Translations under genes and position numbers: made by a program | Shown: one piece after another, positions 49,301 to 63,001 of the stretch | Numbering within the stretch: the stretch's first letter is position 1 | Layout: each line of letters starts with the position of its first letter | Notes under the pieces: model-generated | Database searches by the model: none | Seen by the model: only the letters and a program-made list of their open reading frames with translations | What the model was told of the DNA's origin: nothing | Origin: Phalacrocorax aristotelis | Lineage: Eukaryota; Chordata; Aves; Suliformes; Phalacrocoracidae | DNA: 64,000 bases | Assembly: GCF_949628215.1 (NCBI RefSeq) | Contig: NC_134281.1 | Span: forward strand, 13,340,501 to 13,404,500 | Reading direction: 5' to 3'

Positions 49301-52000
49301 TACCAAGCACAAAGAGGTAAGATTCACCAGCAAAAGATGCTAAAGAAATGAAAAAAAAACCCAACAAAAAACAACAACACACGCTTCTCAAGGGATCCAT
49401 CCCTTTATACCATTTGCATTTAGGCTTCAGATGAAATCTAGTGCTTTATCTTGTTGCTTTCTAACTCACTTTAGCAGGCTCCTGTCCTGGATAAAGAGAT
49501 TTCCTCTCCAGGTCAGGGTAACATGTCCACATTTAAGATATGGCTCACTCCTGTCTAGTCCAGCTTCATATACCAAGCCCAGCGGCAGGCAGAGACAACT
49601 TCTCCAGATATCCTTTTTCTATGCCTAATTCTATTTCTGCTCAGTGATACAGTGAAATTCCACGCAGAAGTATTATGAGCTTGACTGTCTTTATTTGTTT
49701 AACAGTTCACATTTTCATTAAGCTGTTGCTATTCGGCAGCCAGTAATTTTATTTGTGTGATAGCCATATTCATCTCACCTGTATGGGTGTAGATGTTGTT
49801 CTCCTTTTCTTCTGGCAGAAGAGGCAAAAATCAGCCATGATAGAGCCAAGACATGACTGGGAATTCTCATGTCTGTTTGCAGATTGGTGTGGGATATAAC
49901 TTCTACCTGCTTTTGTGAAACATCTCCAAAAGACTAGGGTCACAATAAAGAGCCTACAGGTAAATTAAAAAAAAAAAAAATTGTACTGGGAGACTACCTC
50001 CACTGCGCAGGTAAAAAACCAAAAACTGAAATTTCTTTGAGCAGAATCAGCCCCTTTGACTCAGCACTGCAACTCTTCTGCATCAGAAGCCTATTGCTGA
50101 CTGAGCATTTACAGTATTTGAATATCAGATTTTAAAGAGTTAAATATGTGTCTAACTCTTGCCAGTCTTTAAGTATCTTGAAATATCTGGTCCCAGGAGC
50201 TGCAAGATCTGATTAGATCACAAGGAAGAGAAACCTCGTTGGTTGGCCTGCACCAAGCCCCAGTTAGACAATCCTCTACCAAGTTCAGGCAACTAGACAG
50301 AGAAATAACAAGCATTTTGAAATGTTAATGACCTGAACTGAGACAGTCATATGACCCAACCACACCTCTTAGAGGTTTCAGAAGTCACCCAAAAAACCCT
50401 AAACATTTCACTTTGCCACTCCTCTTTTAGTACATCAAGGAGTGGAGGAGCAGGGAAGCCCTGCCCCCTGCATGAGCACTGGGTCGGGAACACACAGTCC
50501 AGGCAGGAGAGCACTGCATGTTCCCGCCAGGCACAACATGCGAACTGGAACAAGAGGCTCTGGACAGATTGGGAGGCCATGGAGATGTTTAGTCATGTGA
50601 TTTCGTGCAGATGCCCAACCACAGGCACACCCAGGTAGCAACCTGCATGAAGCTGCATGCTCAGCCCTGAATGCAGAAGCCATCGTAGTCAGTATCTCAG
50701 CAAGAAGGATTTGTTCTGAGCAACTGCCCACCGGCACCCAACATAACCGATGCAATTAAGAGAATAGCAGATAAGATGCCCTACAACCTGAAACATGAAT
50801 CTGAGCAAACAAAGGGAGAATAGTGAACACCGGGAGATGCATCTTTATTTCTCAATCAATGTCTCCTCCTGCATAAATTCCAAATCCTTCTTTCAAGATT
50901 AAAAACCTTTACCATGTGAAAAAAGCTCAGAATTTCTCTAGCTCCTTCCCGTCCCTTTCCCTCTTCAGAGAGCACCCCAGTAGAATACCAGAAGCTAAAA
51001 TAAGCCACAAAAGCCTCCTAAATAATTATCTCTCATCTCCTCCACTGCAAATATACGGTCCTGCATCTGTGTCAGGACAGAGACTTGCTTCCATCTGTCT
51101 CAAACACATCTTTTCCAAAGAGGACCTAAAGGTCCAATATTTAACAGGAGCATCTGAAAGTGTATTAAGAGACTGGAAAAGAAAGTGACGGTTTCTAAGT
51201 GTGCTGTTCGCTTGTCTTGTGGACGCTGCCCAAGTGGAGGGGGAGCTTTCTTTTTTTTTTAAATATGACAAATTATGCTGGTCCCATCTTGTAATTACCC
51301 TCAGTGTGCAGCATGTCTGTTCGTGATAGATACCAGCGCAGCTGCTTAGGTGTCTGTTTATCTGCTAGAAAAGTATTGTCTATTTGGAACCAACTCATCC
51401 TAAAACAGTAGCCCCAGAAAGGGAAGAGAGAAAAGGGAGGGGGAGAGAGAGATGAGGGAGTTGTTGACTGGGAATACGTCCATGCTTCTGCTGCAAAGGT
51501 TCTGGCAAAAAGCAAGCATCATATTTAGTTTTAGCTACATCCTCTCTTCTCCTCTCCTAGACCATTCTTTTCTAGTGTCACTCAACACCTCTTTACACCC
51601 TCCTTCCCACAAGGCCCTCACCACTAACATACATTTCATTTCATACTTGCTACCTGTGGAAACAAAGCTAGCCCACAGCTGCCTTCTGCAGGTCTGTGGC
51701 AATGCAGAGGAGCTCTCAGGACCCAACCTGAACAGTCCGCAGTTAAAGATAGGTAAAATTTAAAAGAAAAACAAAACAGAAAGGATGGGGAAAGAAAGAG
51801 TGAAGCGAGGGAGAAAGTACAAAAAAAGAAAAAGACAATCAAAGGGTATTTATATTTTGTGTTTAAAGAGACTTTAAGCAGGAACTTGCCAATTTTACGT
51901 AGCCAGGATTAGAACAGAATGAACTCGAACACTTCGTCCTTCTGCAGAGCCCTCTGAGCTGAATTTCACTCTCTGCAAAATGGCCAATATAGAAATAAGC

Positions 52001-52116
52001 TCATAAATCCCTGTGAAGTAAGTAACTTCACATTACTCTTGGGGAAACAGAGGCGGGGACAGATTCATTAATCCAAGTAAATGAACTTGTGAAGCAGCCT
52101 GGATTTCTGAATCCTC
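52001..52116 (-). mobile_element. MIR SINE relic
   Basis: The plus strand reads like the reverse complement of a MIR element: AATCCCTGTGAAGTAAGTAA, then GGGGAAACAGAGGC, then a variant of the GTGGCAGAGCCTGGATTTGAACCC box (GTGAAGCAGCCTGGATTTCTGAATCC at about 52,089-52,114). The order and spacing of these blocks match the family as I know it, with many substitutions, as expected for a very old element. The match is from memory rather than computed. Confidence 0.6.
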
Positions 52117-52744
52117 ATAATGTCCCATACAAGAAACAGCACCCAGGACTGAGCAATTTCCGTGCCATGCTGCCTGGCACAAGCAAAGCAAGACACTTGA
52201 ACAGATGAGAATGTTTTTAGAAATGAAAAATACAGTCGTTAACCACACCTGCCCTAGCCAGGTAAACATGCATTCTTATTAAAACATGTTGTATTACTTT
52301 GAAATGGCTCCCACCATTTCACTTGTTCCATTGTTAACACCAAAGACCAAGGTCACATCTGTAAGATGCTGCCTCAAAGCCTGTTGAGTAGCAGAGAGCT
52401 GCAAAACCTGTCTGAACGGGTGGGTACATATTCCAGTGGCTCAGCACTGCCAGGGTTAGCCTGTTCGTAATACCCAAACTAGCAAGGTTAGGGATGGCTT
52501 TGATGTCATCATTATTCTGAAGCCTGTGCATATTCTGAGAGGATGCTGCTACAGGCTGGTACTCTGCCTCCTGCTTACCAAATACAACTTCCATGCGTGC
52601 ACAGAGGAAAGCTGGGTCTTTTAAAGCTGTTTAGACAGTTATATATACACAAAGAGCTTTATAAGACATTTAGGTTAAAGAATTGTTGAATCCAGCACTG
52701 AATCAAAGACCTGACTTTTAAGATAAGGAACTGTCCCTTAATTT

Positions 52745-52764
52745 TGTGTGTGTGTGTGTGTGTG
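52745..52764. repeat. (TG)10 microsatellite
   Basis: Ten TG units, uninterrupted. Confidence 0.95.
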
Positions 52765-53439
52765 GTGGCGTTGGTTTGTTTGTTTTGAAGATAATGAAAT
52801 TCCACGTGTAAGATGGTATCAGTCAGTTGAGCTTAAATTGTGTAAGGTCATCGTCATTACTGTGACTTAAAACTGAGACTTGCATTCAGAAAGCTCAACA
52901 TAAATTTTGGGAGGCAATAAAAGTTAACAGAAAGTCTAGCTGCTCCCACATGCGGAAGGCTAATCCTACCACCTCTTGTCCACGATCGGTCCACAGCTAC
53001 ATTCTTACACATGAATGGTCTGAGGGCATCTACTGACAGCTACCAAAGCACCATCCCTGGATGATGCTGACCAAAGGCCTCCAAGCACCAAGCTCTGAAT
53101 TACACAAACTGAGCCCGGCCCCACTGATGGCAGCCAGCCTTAGCTTTTCAACCAGCCTGGGAAGGAAACACAGGCGTGCAAACACAAACGCACACCCCAG
53201 CCCACCCACCACAGGGGGACAGGCCGGTCACTTGATTTGCAGAGAGCTTTTCCGTTCGTCACACTCTACTTACTGCAGCATTCGAAGAGACAACCCACTC
53301 CCCTTTTCACATGCTCTGTGGTAGCCATTTCTCCAGAGCTGCCCATCATTTCCTTATCAAGCAGTAAAAATGTAGGATCACTAGAGACACAGCTCAGCCT
53401 TGCTGAGATTTCACTCTCTCAGCAGGTTGTAAATGCCCC

Positions 53440-53610
53440 TATAATGTTGGCTTTTTTAATCTTGTGTTATTATTACCCGCGGCTGCCATTCAGTCTGCAG
53501 AGAATAAAGCGCCAAGGCTTTCAGGACCCACACAATGGCTCTGTGCGTTTGCCAGCGGCTGGACAAACAATACCTCTGTGTTTCAGCTTTATTGGAAACC
53601 TTTCTGTTGT
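53440..53610. promoter_or_regulatory. Candidate conserved non-coding element
   Basis: A non-repetitive block in which AT-rich and CpG-containing segments alternate (TTATTATTACCCGCGGCTG near 53,467; AATAAAGCGCCAAGG near 53,504). It stands out from the CpG-poor surroundings. Two overlapping chance frames on opposite strands argue against coding. Function is not known. Confidence 0.2.
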
Positions 53611-55599
53611 GGGAGTCTTGACTGCATGCGTCCCTCCACTCCGGCGATGCAGAGGTGTGAACGTGTTCCCACAAATTCATCAGTGATTTCAGGAGCATGT
53701 GCCTCCACGGCTGTCTACAGAACCAACATGAAAGTGTGTGGGCAGCTGCCTGCAAGCCCAGTGTGTCCCTGCGAGCCCTATGGGGGGACACAGATATGGG
53801 CCTGTAGAGCCAGTCTGTCTTCTCTACAGATCAACCAGGGTTACAAAGCTGAACAGGGCCCCTCCATGAATAATTACGTTCATCTCTGTGTAAACGGTGT
53901 TGCCAGGTCATATGGAAGTCTGATTATGTATGACATAGCTATGAAAATGTCAAAGCTCCACTTCCCAGAAACATGTTCTTACATGAAATCTTGGCTTCTG
54001 CTTAAAATTAAAGCACCCGAGATCTTCCTGTTTGCAAGGAAGGCTTGAAAAGTGGAACAACAGAAAAAGCACAAATTGGAATGCAAACAAGATTTGAAAA
54101 ATGCAGGGGTCTTCTAATTTGGGAAGACTGATTTTTTTGGTCAGTTCGTTATTGCTTGCAGGGGACACTGCAGACGTATGAACTCTTACAGAGCTGCAAA
54201 TATTCCCTCACTCAAGAAAATGAACCATGCTGCACACTCTTCACATATTTAAAACCCAAGAGAGAAGTCAGAAACTCCCCCAAAACCACAAGGTTGACTT
54301 GTAAAACTGTTTAGAAAGACGCTGGGGTTATTTAATTTGCCTTCTGATTTTGAGCACCTGTGTCACATTCTCATACCACTGCTGTCTAGGCAGGAGAGCT
54401 AGATTTTTTTATTTTATTTATTCCTTCCTTTTCTTTCTTTTTTTAAATAAAATCCAAACTAAGATTCTCATGTACTTGTAAAACTTCAGGAACAACTCCA
54501 CAAAACTAGGGCAACAGAAAACATGCCAAATACTTCAAGGCTTGGCAACAGTGAGTGCCTGCCTGTCTCTCTGTGGCAGGAGGAATGTCTGTCTCAGCCA
54601 ATGTTTCCGAGTAAGAATGTCTCATCCTGATAGCCCGTGTACATATAAAACACCTATGCTGTCAGCTCTCCAAGAAAAGACCTTGACATTTTGCAGGAAA
54701 CCATATCCCCATCTCCCCTGAATATCAGCAGAAGGCAGAAAAACGTGGTAGCTCTGAAAATGTAAGAATCAGGTGCTGCCTTCAGCAAGAATTCAAGTTA
54801 AAATGGAAGAGGCAGTGCTGAAATGAGCACAGGCCAAGGCACTGGACTTGGGAGTACCAAGGAAGCACCTTCCAGGTTTCCCAGACCCACGTCCACAGCT
54901 GGCCTGTCCCACTCCTCCTCTTGTGAGCCAAGAGAAGAGATATTTTGAAAGGGAGGAAATTGAGGCTTTTCTACTTTTTAAAAACAAACAAACAAACCCA
55001 AAACCTCCACAAATAAAATGTGAATGGTTTCAGCACATAGTGTATTATTGTTGCAATATTATGTGCCTCATGCACCTGGAGAGACAAACTGCAACCCACT
55101 CTCTGAGCTCTAACTTTATGGTAACTGGGCTGGCATGGGAAGATGAGCTCTGCTCTCTGCAGACAGAGTAACTAGATTGCAGTGTTCTCTTCCCAAAAAG
55201 AGTAACGAGGTGCCGAGAGAACCTGCAGAGGTGTCAGAGAAACAGATGCTATTAGACCCTTCGCAGGCCAGAGACAGATATAAGAATAACACAATACCAG
55301 CATAACAGGACCTTATCAACAGCCTTGCAAGTGCTAAGAAGTGGAAGCTGAGCAAAGGCTGTGACATCTGTCTGCATCACAGCCCTGCTTTTACTGCCTT
55401 CTGACTTCCTACACCATCCATGTGTCCAAACAGCTTTGAAGCAAGAAACAGCGAGACAGGCAGGTGAATCTGAACTCCTATCAGCTGTCTGAAGAGACAG
55501 TATGAACACCTTACGTTTCAGTAACACTTCTCATCCACGTTTCTGAAACGTCCATTCAACCTCAACGCTCCAAACCACAGAAGTAATATCTGCCCAGGT

Positions 55600-55670
55600 A
55601 GAGACGGGCAAATAAACACAAGTTAAATGACTGCTCAAGGTTGTCCAAGGACTACTAGAGAGAGACACAC
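55600..55670 (-). mobile_element. Possible MIR fragment
   Basis: AAGTTAAATGACTGCTCAAGG near 55,620 resembles the conserved AGGTTAAGTGACTTGCCCAAGG core of MIR in reverse orientation. The flanks match poorly, so this is tentative. Confidence 0.3.
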
Positions 55671-57468
55671 ATGCCTAGCAAGTAGATTACTCTTCCCTTT
55701 TGAAAGGCACGTAGACACACACACTCACGCACTGGGGATTGAAGCTGCTTAGCCAGGTGTGGAGCCTGCTGTGATCAACACAGCTTCACTGAGCAGTGAC
55801 TCTTCTTGCTGCTGTTTCACTGGTGCTAAAATGTAAAAAAGCAAACCTTTGTAACAAAATTCATTCAAACAGATGCAAATAGGGATGGGAGATTTTGCAT
55901 CCGGGCTATACATCCTATACATCCTATTTGTCTGCTAGTTATTAAATTACCCACAAGCCATCAACAATTCAAGACTCTCTCTGAGAGGCAGAGATTAACT
56001 AGGAATTGCTATGCAGAAATGCTTCTCATTTCTCTCTCTAGCGAGATCAGCCTCATGATGAGTTGCAGACATTTGGGAACAAAGGTGAGCTTTCCTGCAA
56101 GAAATGAGAGGCACAGAAAGATAGGAAAATGCTACTACAGGGAAGAGAGGATTTGCAAGGTGAGAATCTATCAGGAATGGTTTCACACACACACTGCAAG
56201 CCACGGACTCTGATCAAATGCACTCATGTATCTGGAGCACAGGAAGCCGTACTTCTGTCCAAGCACTAATGCAAATGAGATTTTCAGTGAAAGACAATGA
56301 AGCCAGTATGTAAATATTAATTTAACAATCTAGTTGACAAAGCCTCAGCTGATCTATAAATATCTGGTTTATTAGCAGGTGATGCTGAAGGCAGCTATCC
56401 TGGCTCCTCTTCCCACAATCCCCTGTGCCATCTTGTTTTTATTGACCCCAGAGATGCGGTGATTTGACTGTACGCAGCTTGCTTCACCACCACTACCTGC
56501 AGAGTAGCTACAAACACTTGACAATACAATACATATTTATCAAGGCGCTTACACGACAAGGATCCTGTGGCACTATGCACACAATGGCTCACAGTCCTCA
56601 ATTAAAGGGAGCAAATGGTTTACAAAACTAGAAGAATCATGCAGCCTTACTTTTAAGCAGGAGGCAACTGAGGAGCTGGTCATTCGGATGCCATCAGGCA
56701 CTTAGGGAATGACTGACTCAGATCCAGAGCCAGGCACTGTCCGTTCGCATTTACACTGCAGACTTGGTAAATTAAGCATCAAGAACAAGAATACCTTTAA
56801 CAACTCTAGGCTGCCAAAGCAGCATTTTGCCATCTCAAAACAAGGTGTCAAAATCCTGATCTCTTTCTCCAGTTTTATTTCATCTGGAATTATTATTTTA
56901 TAATGCATAATAAATCTAACAATTCTTCACCATCTCTTTGGGCCGCACACGCGGGAATCCCTTTTTTCACCCAGGCATGAGACAGCTGTTTAACAACGGA
57001 CAGCAACACCAAACCAGAGTTTGGGGCCAGCAGTCAAGAACATTGCATCCTGGTAAAACTGATGCGGCATTTGGATCAACACAACAGAATTGCCCTGACT
57101 GCAGTATGGCCAGCCTCCATGGAAACCACGTGAATTATGATGTTTTAGACTATTCATGTGGATTTGTATATATTCTCCAGAAGTCTTTAAAGCCTCAGTC
57201 TTCCTCTTGCAGCAAAGAGCAGCAACAACGTACTTGATGGGTTGGGCTCGTAAATAGGCAGATTGAATTACAGGAACAGAATGGACTTTGTTATCCCTCC
57301 CTCCCACTTGCTTCAAGTTTCTAAAGAAACCTCTGAAGACAAGAAGTTACTATGTTTCTCCTACCCATATGATAAGCAGAAAGAAAAAATTAAACCCCAC
57401 ACAATCAATGCTTTTTTTTTTTCCTCCATAAGGTCCATCATATTCTTACAGCTTGCCAGTGGCCGGCT

Positions 57469-57871
57469 CTAGGGTTTACCCCGACAGGGAACCTGCTGTG
57501 CCGGGCACTGTGTCAACCCTGGCAAGGGCAGAGGACTCGTGACAGGGAAGTCTACACTGCAGTCGGAGCGTGCAGAGGCGTACTGGAGCTCTGCTGGCAG
57601 AGTCCAGGTACGTACCCTGCACACAGTGTACCCCGCTGCTGCACCCTCGATTCTCAACAACTGCTCACTCGATTCAGTGACAAACATTTCCAGAACACCC
57701 ACTTGTGCTGCCATGGCATGGCAGATACGCTCTAAAAGATCACAGTCATCTTCGCCAATGGCAGTAAGGTTCCCTACGCAGCAGGCTTTGGACACAGAAC
57801 TGTTCCTTTATTTGTCTGAAGAACAAATATTTGCAAATTTTGTTTTTAAAAGTTTTAAATACAAGGGTTAA
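57469..57871. other. CpG-bearing open region on both strands, exon candidate
   Basis: A GC- and CpG-richer patch of about 330 bases in AT-rich surroundings. The minus frame reads through 57,795-57,469 with a protein-like run (VGNLTAIGEDDCDLLERI...) and a donor-like GTACGT at 57,615. The plus frame reads 57,539-57,871 and is followed by AATAAA at 57,958-57,963. The 8-base palindrome GTACGTAC (57,608-57,615) provides a donor-like site on each strand. I recognise neither peptide. It could be an exon, an exonised non-coding RNA, or chance. Confidence 0.2.
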
Positions 57872-58089
57872 ACTGATATTTATATGATTGCAACCCTGTG
57901 ATAGTCTTGCAGGCTGGCTTTTATGACCACTAGGGTCTGTGGAAAGGAAACTTTTGCAATAAATTTCACTTACTAAACTATCTTTTCTGAGTGGATGGCC
58001 TTCTGTTTCCCATTATTTATGGAAATAAGATAGAGGACTCTGACTTAGCAGAATAGAAACTTAAAGCCATGCTCAGAAACCCTGAGGAA

Positions 58090-58260
58090 TTAGTAAGAGA
58101 AGTGCTACACGTTGCCAAATTGATCATAAATAATGAGTTGTTCTCATTAATCAATTATTAAAAAAACCTACTATAGTAATCATCTTTACTATATTATTAA
58201 CTCTGATAAAACTGTCATAAATCTAATAGCAATAGATGTAAGCAGCACCAAGGAAAAACT
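58090..58260. promoter_or_regulatory. AT-rich patch with two small hairpins
   Basis: Contains a perfect 8-bp inverted repeat (58,172-58,179 with 58,186-58,193, loop 6) and, just before it, AATGAG/CTCATT arms around TTGTT. There are several ATTA cores. It may be a conserved element or just AT-rich DNA. Confidence 0.25.
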
Positions 58261-59365
58261 GAAACATTTTACATAGTTCAGTAAGCGCAGGATGCTGCAA
58301 CAAGGCTGCAGAATAGCCTTCACAGGAGAAATCCACACAGTTGCTGTCTCCTTGGTCTTTGATGTAAAGCTACTTGTAAACCTGCAGTGCCAAATGACTC
58401 AGAAGCAGCTTGCTCTCTTCCCCAAACCTCTACTTGTGCCATTTCCTGTAGCTCTTGCAAAGGTGCTGCTTCCTTTGTCCGCTGTCTCCTTTTCCTATCA
58501 GCATATCCATTGCCCAGATCCTTGATTTCACAGCCCAGCCAGTTGTAATCCAGGAGTGCTTACAAGGCAGGACCCGAACAAAAGTTTAACTAAGTTTCAT
58601 TTTGTCTGAAGTAAATTTCAAGCTACCAGAGCACAGATGAAATCCAGCTTATCCAGAGTAATTCATTCTTCACACTTGTTTAAACATGGTCACTCACCGA
58701 GGACAGACTGGCAGCCTTCTCTGTGGGTTGTAGACTCCACCGCACTGTTAGGAACTGTGCTGAGACAAGTCCACATCACATGTCAGTGGAGATGGACTGC
58801 ATGCTTCAGCTCTGGGATGGAAAGATCAAACTGCTAGATAGGTTCTCTTCCTTGCCGGGTGTGCTAGTTTTTATCAACGGGAAAAGCCAATTAAAGTTGA
58901 TAAAGACATGTTCTCTGCTGATTTTTCCTTACTGCCCACTGCTCAGTGCTAGTATAATGGATAATGTTCTGCCTGTGGGTGTATTTTCTAAGATCTGTCA
59001 GTTCTGACAGCATTTTGGCACCTGGATAACTCAAGATTTATACCGAGGGTCCAGGATTGCACCATTTCTCAGTAGCTGATGGATACATTTTTCAGCAGGG
59101 CTTCCCTAATTAAAGGGCTAGAAAGAGATGGGATCAGATTGATAGGTTTTGCAGTCAGATGTTTTATGCTTAGTTTGATGAATTATAAATCACCTTTTGC
59201 AACTTTTGGAACACATGAGAAGAGCACGCAAGAGAAACTACAGCAATGTGCCCAAAATATCAAAATATAATTACTTATTTTCAAATTCCACCTCTGTCCT
59301 TATGGCAAGACCGTTAAAGACTTACTCAAGAAAAGCAATGCTCATTGAAAAGGGAAAAAAAAGTG

Positions 59366-59370
<5 letters not shown>

Positions 59371-59399
<29 letters not shown>
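59371..59399. repeat. (TA)14 microsatellite
   Basis: Alternating TA for 29 bases after a short T run. Simple repeat. Confidence 0.95.
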
Positions 59400-59402
<3 letters not shown>

Positions 59403-62400
59403 AAAGAAAACTGATGCTACGAAATGAGACACTGCTGCTCTGGAGGTACTCCCACATGCAAGTGTTTTGCCCCAGACAGGACACGAAAGGTGCAGCCCTC
59501 CTCCTTTGAGCATCACCTTAGGCTGGGAACACAGCACTGGTATTTGAGTACCTCACACAGCTCAATTAGCATCCTCGCCTGCCAGACCAGTGGGAAGGTT
59601 TGCCTTGTCCTCAGCTGTCACAGCTAGAGAAACTACTATCATATTTAATGCTTTGACTTTAATACTCGTAAAGCTGTGTGAAGACAATGTATTCTGTGCT
59701 GGCTTCGTTGTCTCTGTCACAGCCCCTTCCCTATATATAATGAAATGTAACTCCAGAGAGGCCAGTGGCAAGATCTTTCAGAATAACCACAGCTTGTTCT
59801 GGTCTTAAGGAGATCTGCAAGTACTGAGCTCCTCTTGGGGGGGTGAGGGGAGAACAACAACAAACCCCAAAAAACAGGATGTAAAAGCCCAGTATCACAA
59901 AGTGAAAGTTCACGAGTTCCTTGCCACTAGAGGGTTGTTCAGAGCAATGCACCCTTAAAGCCATAGAAAAAGTCACAGAATAACCATCTGGAACGGGGGA
60001 AAATATTTGTTGGTAATTTAAAACATGAAACCAAAGAAATACAATGCAGAGCAACCAGGATGTGAAAAGCATTTTCAGGCACTGAGAGGTTAAAACAATT
60101 ATTTGAACAGCTGGGAAAATTAAAATGGTAAAATAATAGCTACCCTTCAAAATTCTACAGATGTAAAGAGACTCTTCAATGAATAACTGATAAAGGGGAA
60201 AAAAACATTTTTAAAGAGAAATTGTTTCATGCATGAAGGTCACACAAGTAACAGCTCCTCTTAAGAACCTGGATTTTCAGACTTCGCAAGAGATAAAGTG
60301 GTGGGTTAACACAGCAGCCTTTTACCTCTAGGGACCACCCAGGGTCAAACCCTGAATACTCCAAGTTACACACAAAAATGACTTCAGGCGTATCCTTTCT
60401 ACTGCTTTTTTGGAAACTGTTCCCCACCACAGCAAAAGCAAGGTCACAGAGGATCACACCAGAACTGGGAAAGCAAACAAATTGCTACAACAAGAAATTC
60501 TCCCAGCACTGGCAGAGCTTCAATGGCTGCAGCAATTGGTGCAACCTTAGAGCAGAGCAGTTCAGATGATCTTACCACCCCGTTATCCAGAGCTCCCCCT
60601 TACGAACAGCCTGCTGTGGCAAGAATGTGGTGGTATGTGATTTTTCAGAAAAAAACTGAGAGCCTGTAATGAGCAGCTTGACTATTCAGGAAGGGTCTAA
60701 AAGGAAGAATAATGCCAGTCAGGATTGCAGTGTATGAGCCATGGTGTTCACAGCACCACTCATCAGGACAGGGTACATGGACAGACATATCCAGAGGACT
60801 CAATGCTCCAGCAGAGCCATTGTCAGGACAGGAGGAGCTGCAAGAACACAGCTGGGGAAGGTCTATCTCCCACCTGGCTCCCACTATCCTCCTCATGGGC
60901 AATGACTTCTCTCTCTCTACTACCTATTTTAAAACAAGAAACCAAAAATTTTCAGAAAGGCGAGAAAAAATTGACAACTGAATATGTAGCACTGCAGAGA
61001 AGAAATCAGCTGCATGGTGCCAGCTCTTGTTTCCGCTCCTCGCCCACTTCAAATGCACAACCTCTTCCACATAAACTCTGAGCAAACTGTTACAAGGACA
61101 GCAACTGAACACACCTCATCAGAGTCCAAAAACATGTATCCTTTGGCAGAATCCATCCACCCCAGCAGTCAATTCTTCTATCATTCATACATATCATTTC
61201 ACCAGTCTCCAACTAGAAAGTCTTAACTATTACTTTTTTCTTTAAGTCAAAGAAAGAAGTTAGACAGCATAAACACTGAGCTCCTCCTAGAAGAGGACTT
61301 TTTCTCTCATCAAAAGAATTTGTTATTCCAGCATTATTGTAGCACTTCTGAAGAACCAAGATATAGCCTCCTCAATCTGTACGTTTCTTCTCTCCAGAGC
61401 AAAGCCTTCTTCAACGTACTCTGAACACGGTCATTGTACTTCTCCAGTTGACAATCATCTGGTAATGAGTCCTGATGCTGTCAGGCATCTCCTTTGATGG
61501 GTTAGGCTGCTCAGTAGTCAATTATACTAAAAGGAAACATGAAGAGGATGAGCCTGCAGCCTTCCCACACTTCTTGCTGCAATCACCTTGAACACCCCCA
61601 GCTACACAGACCAGGTTTGACCACTTCAAGGATCAGAAACGTCCAACATGTTGCAGAAAGGAGTAGTTCTTACCCTGTGTCTATGCCAAACCAAAGTAGC
61701 CTGTGACACAGAAAGTAACATGGCTGACAGAAAGTTATCCATTAGAGGTCTTTACCTTCCCATGGTCCTGAGGGACCCTGCGACACATTTTTACAAGAGC
61801 CAGGACCCTGGTATTCTGCCAGACTACATACATTTGGTCTAAACGAAAATTATGACTGCAGCTTTAATTCAATATGCTCTCCTTCGCTTCTGATCCTAAT
61901 CTGCTGGTAAGAGCTGTTGGACCGGTAAGCACCTGCCTTTTTTTTTTTTCCCCCTTTAGGTGACTACATCACCATGCTGCCGGAATAGATGCCAGCCGCT
62001 GGAGTTGCACAGCAAAACCACGTAGGAAATTCACCGGCTGGGTACATAACCTGCCTTAGCGGAGCTGCTACTCATCCTGGGAAACCTGCAAATCCATCTC
62101 TGGTACCTAGTCATGGCACTGGTTGTGACAAGAATGTGGAACAGGAATATCCCAGCTTGTCCCCTCACCGTACCAGTGTGATGATCAGTCATCAGTCTTT
62201 TACTTGCCCATGGCAAACAGCATCCTGCAAGGTTGATGTGTAGTTAGGTAATATACTTTGGGATCCTTCAGGGTTAAAAAAAAAGAGTGCATATACCTGA
62301 CAGGATGAGAAAGAAGCTGAAGCAGAAAAAGGTGTGAGACTTACACAAGCACCCACACCTTTCTACCCTCCCTCCATGGAGTCTCTGAATCTTACCCTTG

Positions 62401-63001
62401 TTTCCTGGAGTCAAACTCCCCTGTGCCAAGCAGCTTTCATGTTCAGTGAGGACCACAGGATTACTCTACATCCTTATGAGCTTCCAGTACTCAGAACCCA
62501 AAGATTTCTTTGCTCCTCTGATCAGCCATGTTCAGATGCATATTTAAAAATAAGACAGACACTGAACTCTGTCTTGCCCCCTGAGGGAACTGCAGCCTCC
62601 TCTTTCCAAACTGCCAGTTCAGTGCTGCAGGGAATAGGCAGCCTGGTGTCAGCTCCAATACAGATTTTAAAATGAAAGGAATGCAAACAAAGGGACAGAA
62701 GAGAGGAAAGGAGGGAGTGAGAGAATTCAGAGACACTGGAAGGAAGCAGGTGAAAAAATGAAGACAGAGGGGAAAGGAGAAATCTGAGCCCAAACTCTAG
62801 AAAGATGTGAGTAAATAAACAGATAGAAGGAGGAGGAAGCAGCAAAAATAGGCAATAGCATGTGTCTAACTTGCTCGTACATACTGTAAGAAAAATCCTA
62901 TAGGTGCCCAGAACTGCTCACGCTAGAAGGTGAGGAGCATATCACTCAGTCATGGTGATATCAGTGAGCCACACACAGTTTAGAATATATGTGAAATATA
63001 T

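Larger units (their letters stand above)
31460..62960. other. Long lower-GC non-coding region
   Basis: No exon, RNA gene or complete transposon can be supported across about 31 kb apart from items listed separately. G+C is visibly lower than on the left side, CpG is sparse and frames are short. It could be intergenic DNA or a long intron of a gene whose exons lie outside the window. Minor simple repeats include A-rich tracts near 36,310-36,327 and 49,967-49,980. Confidence 0.5.
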
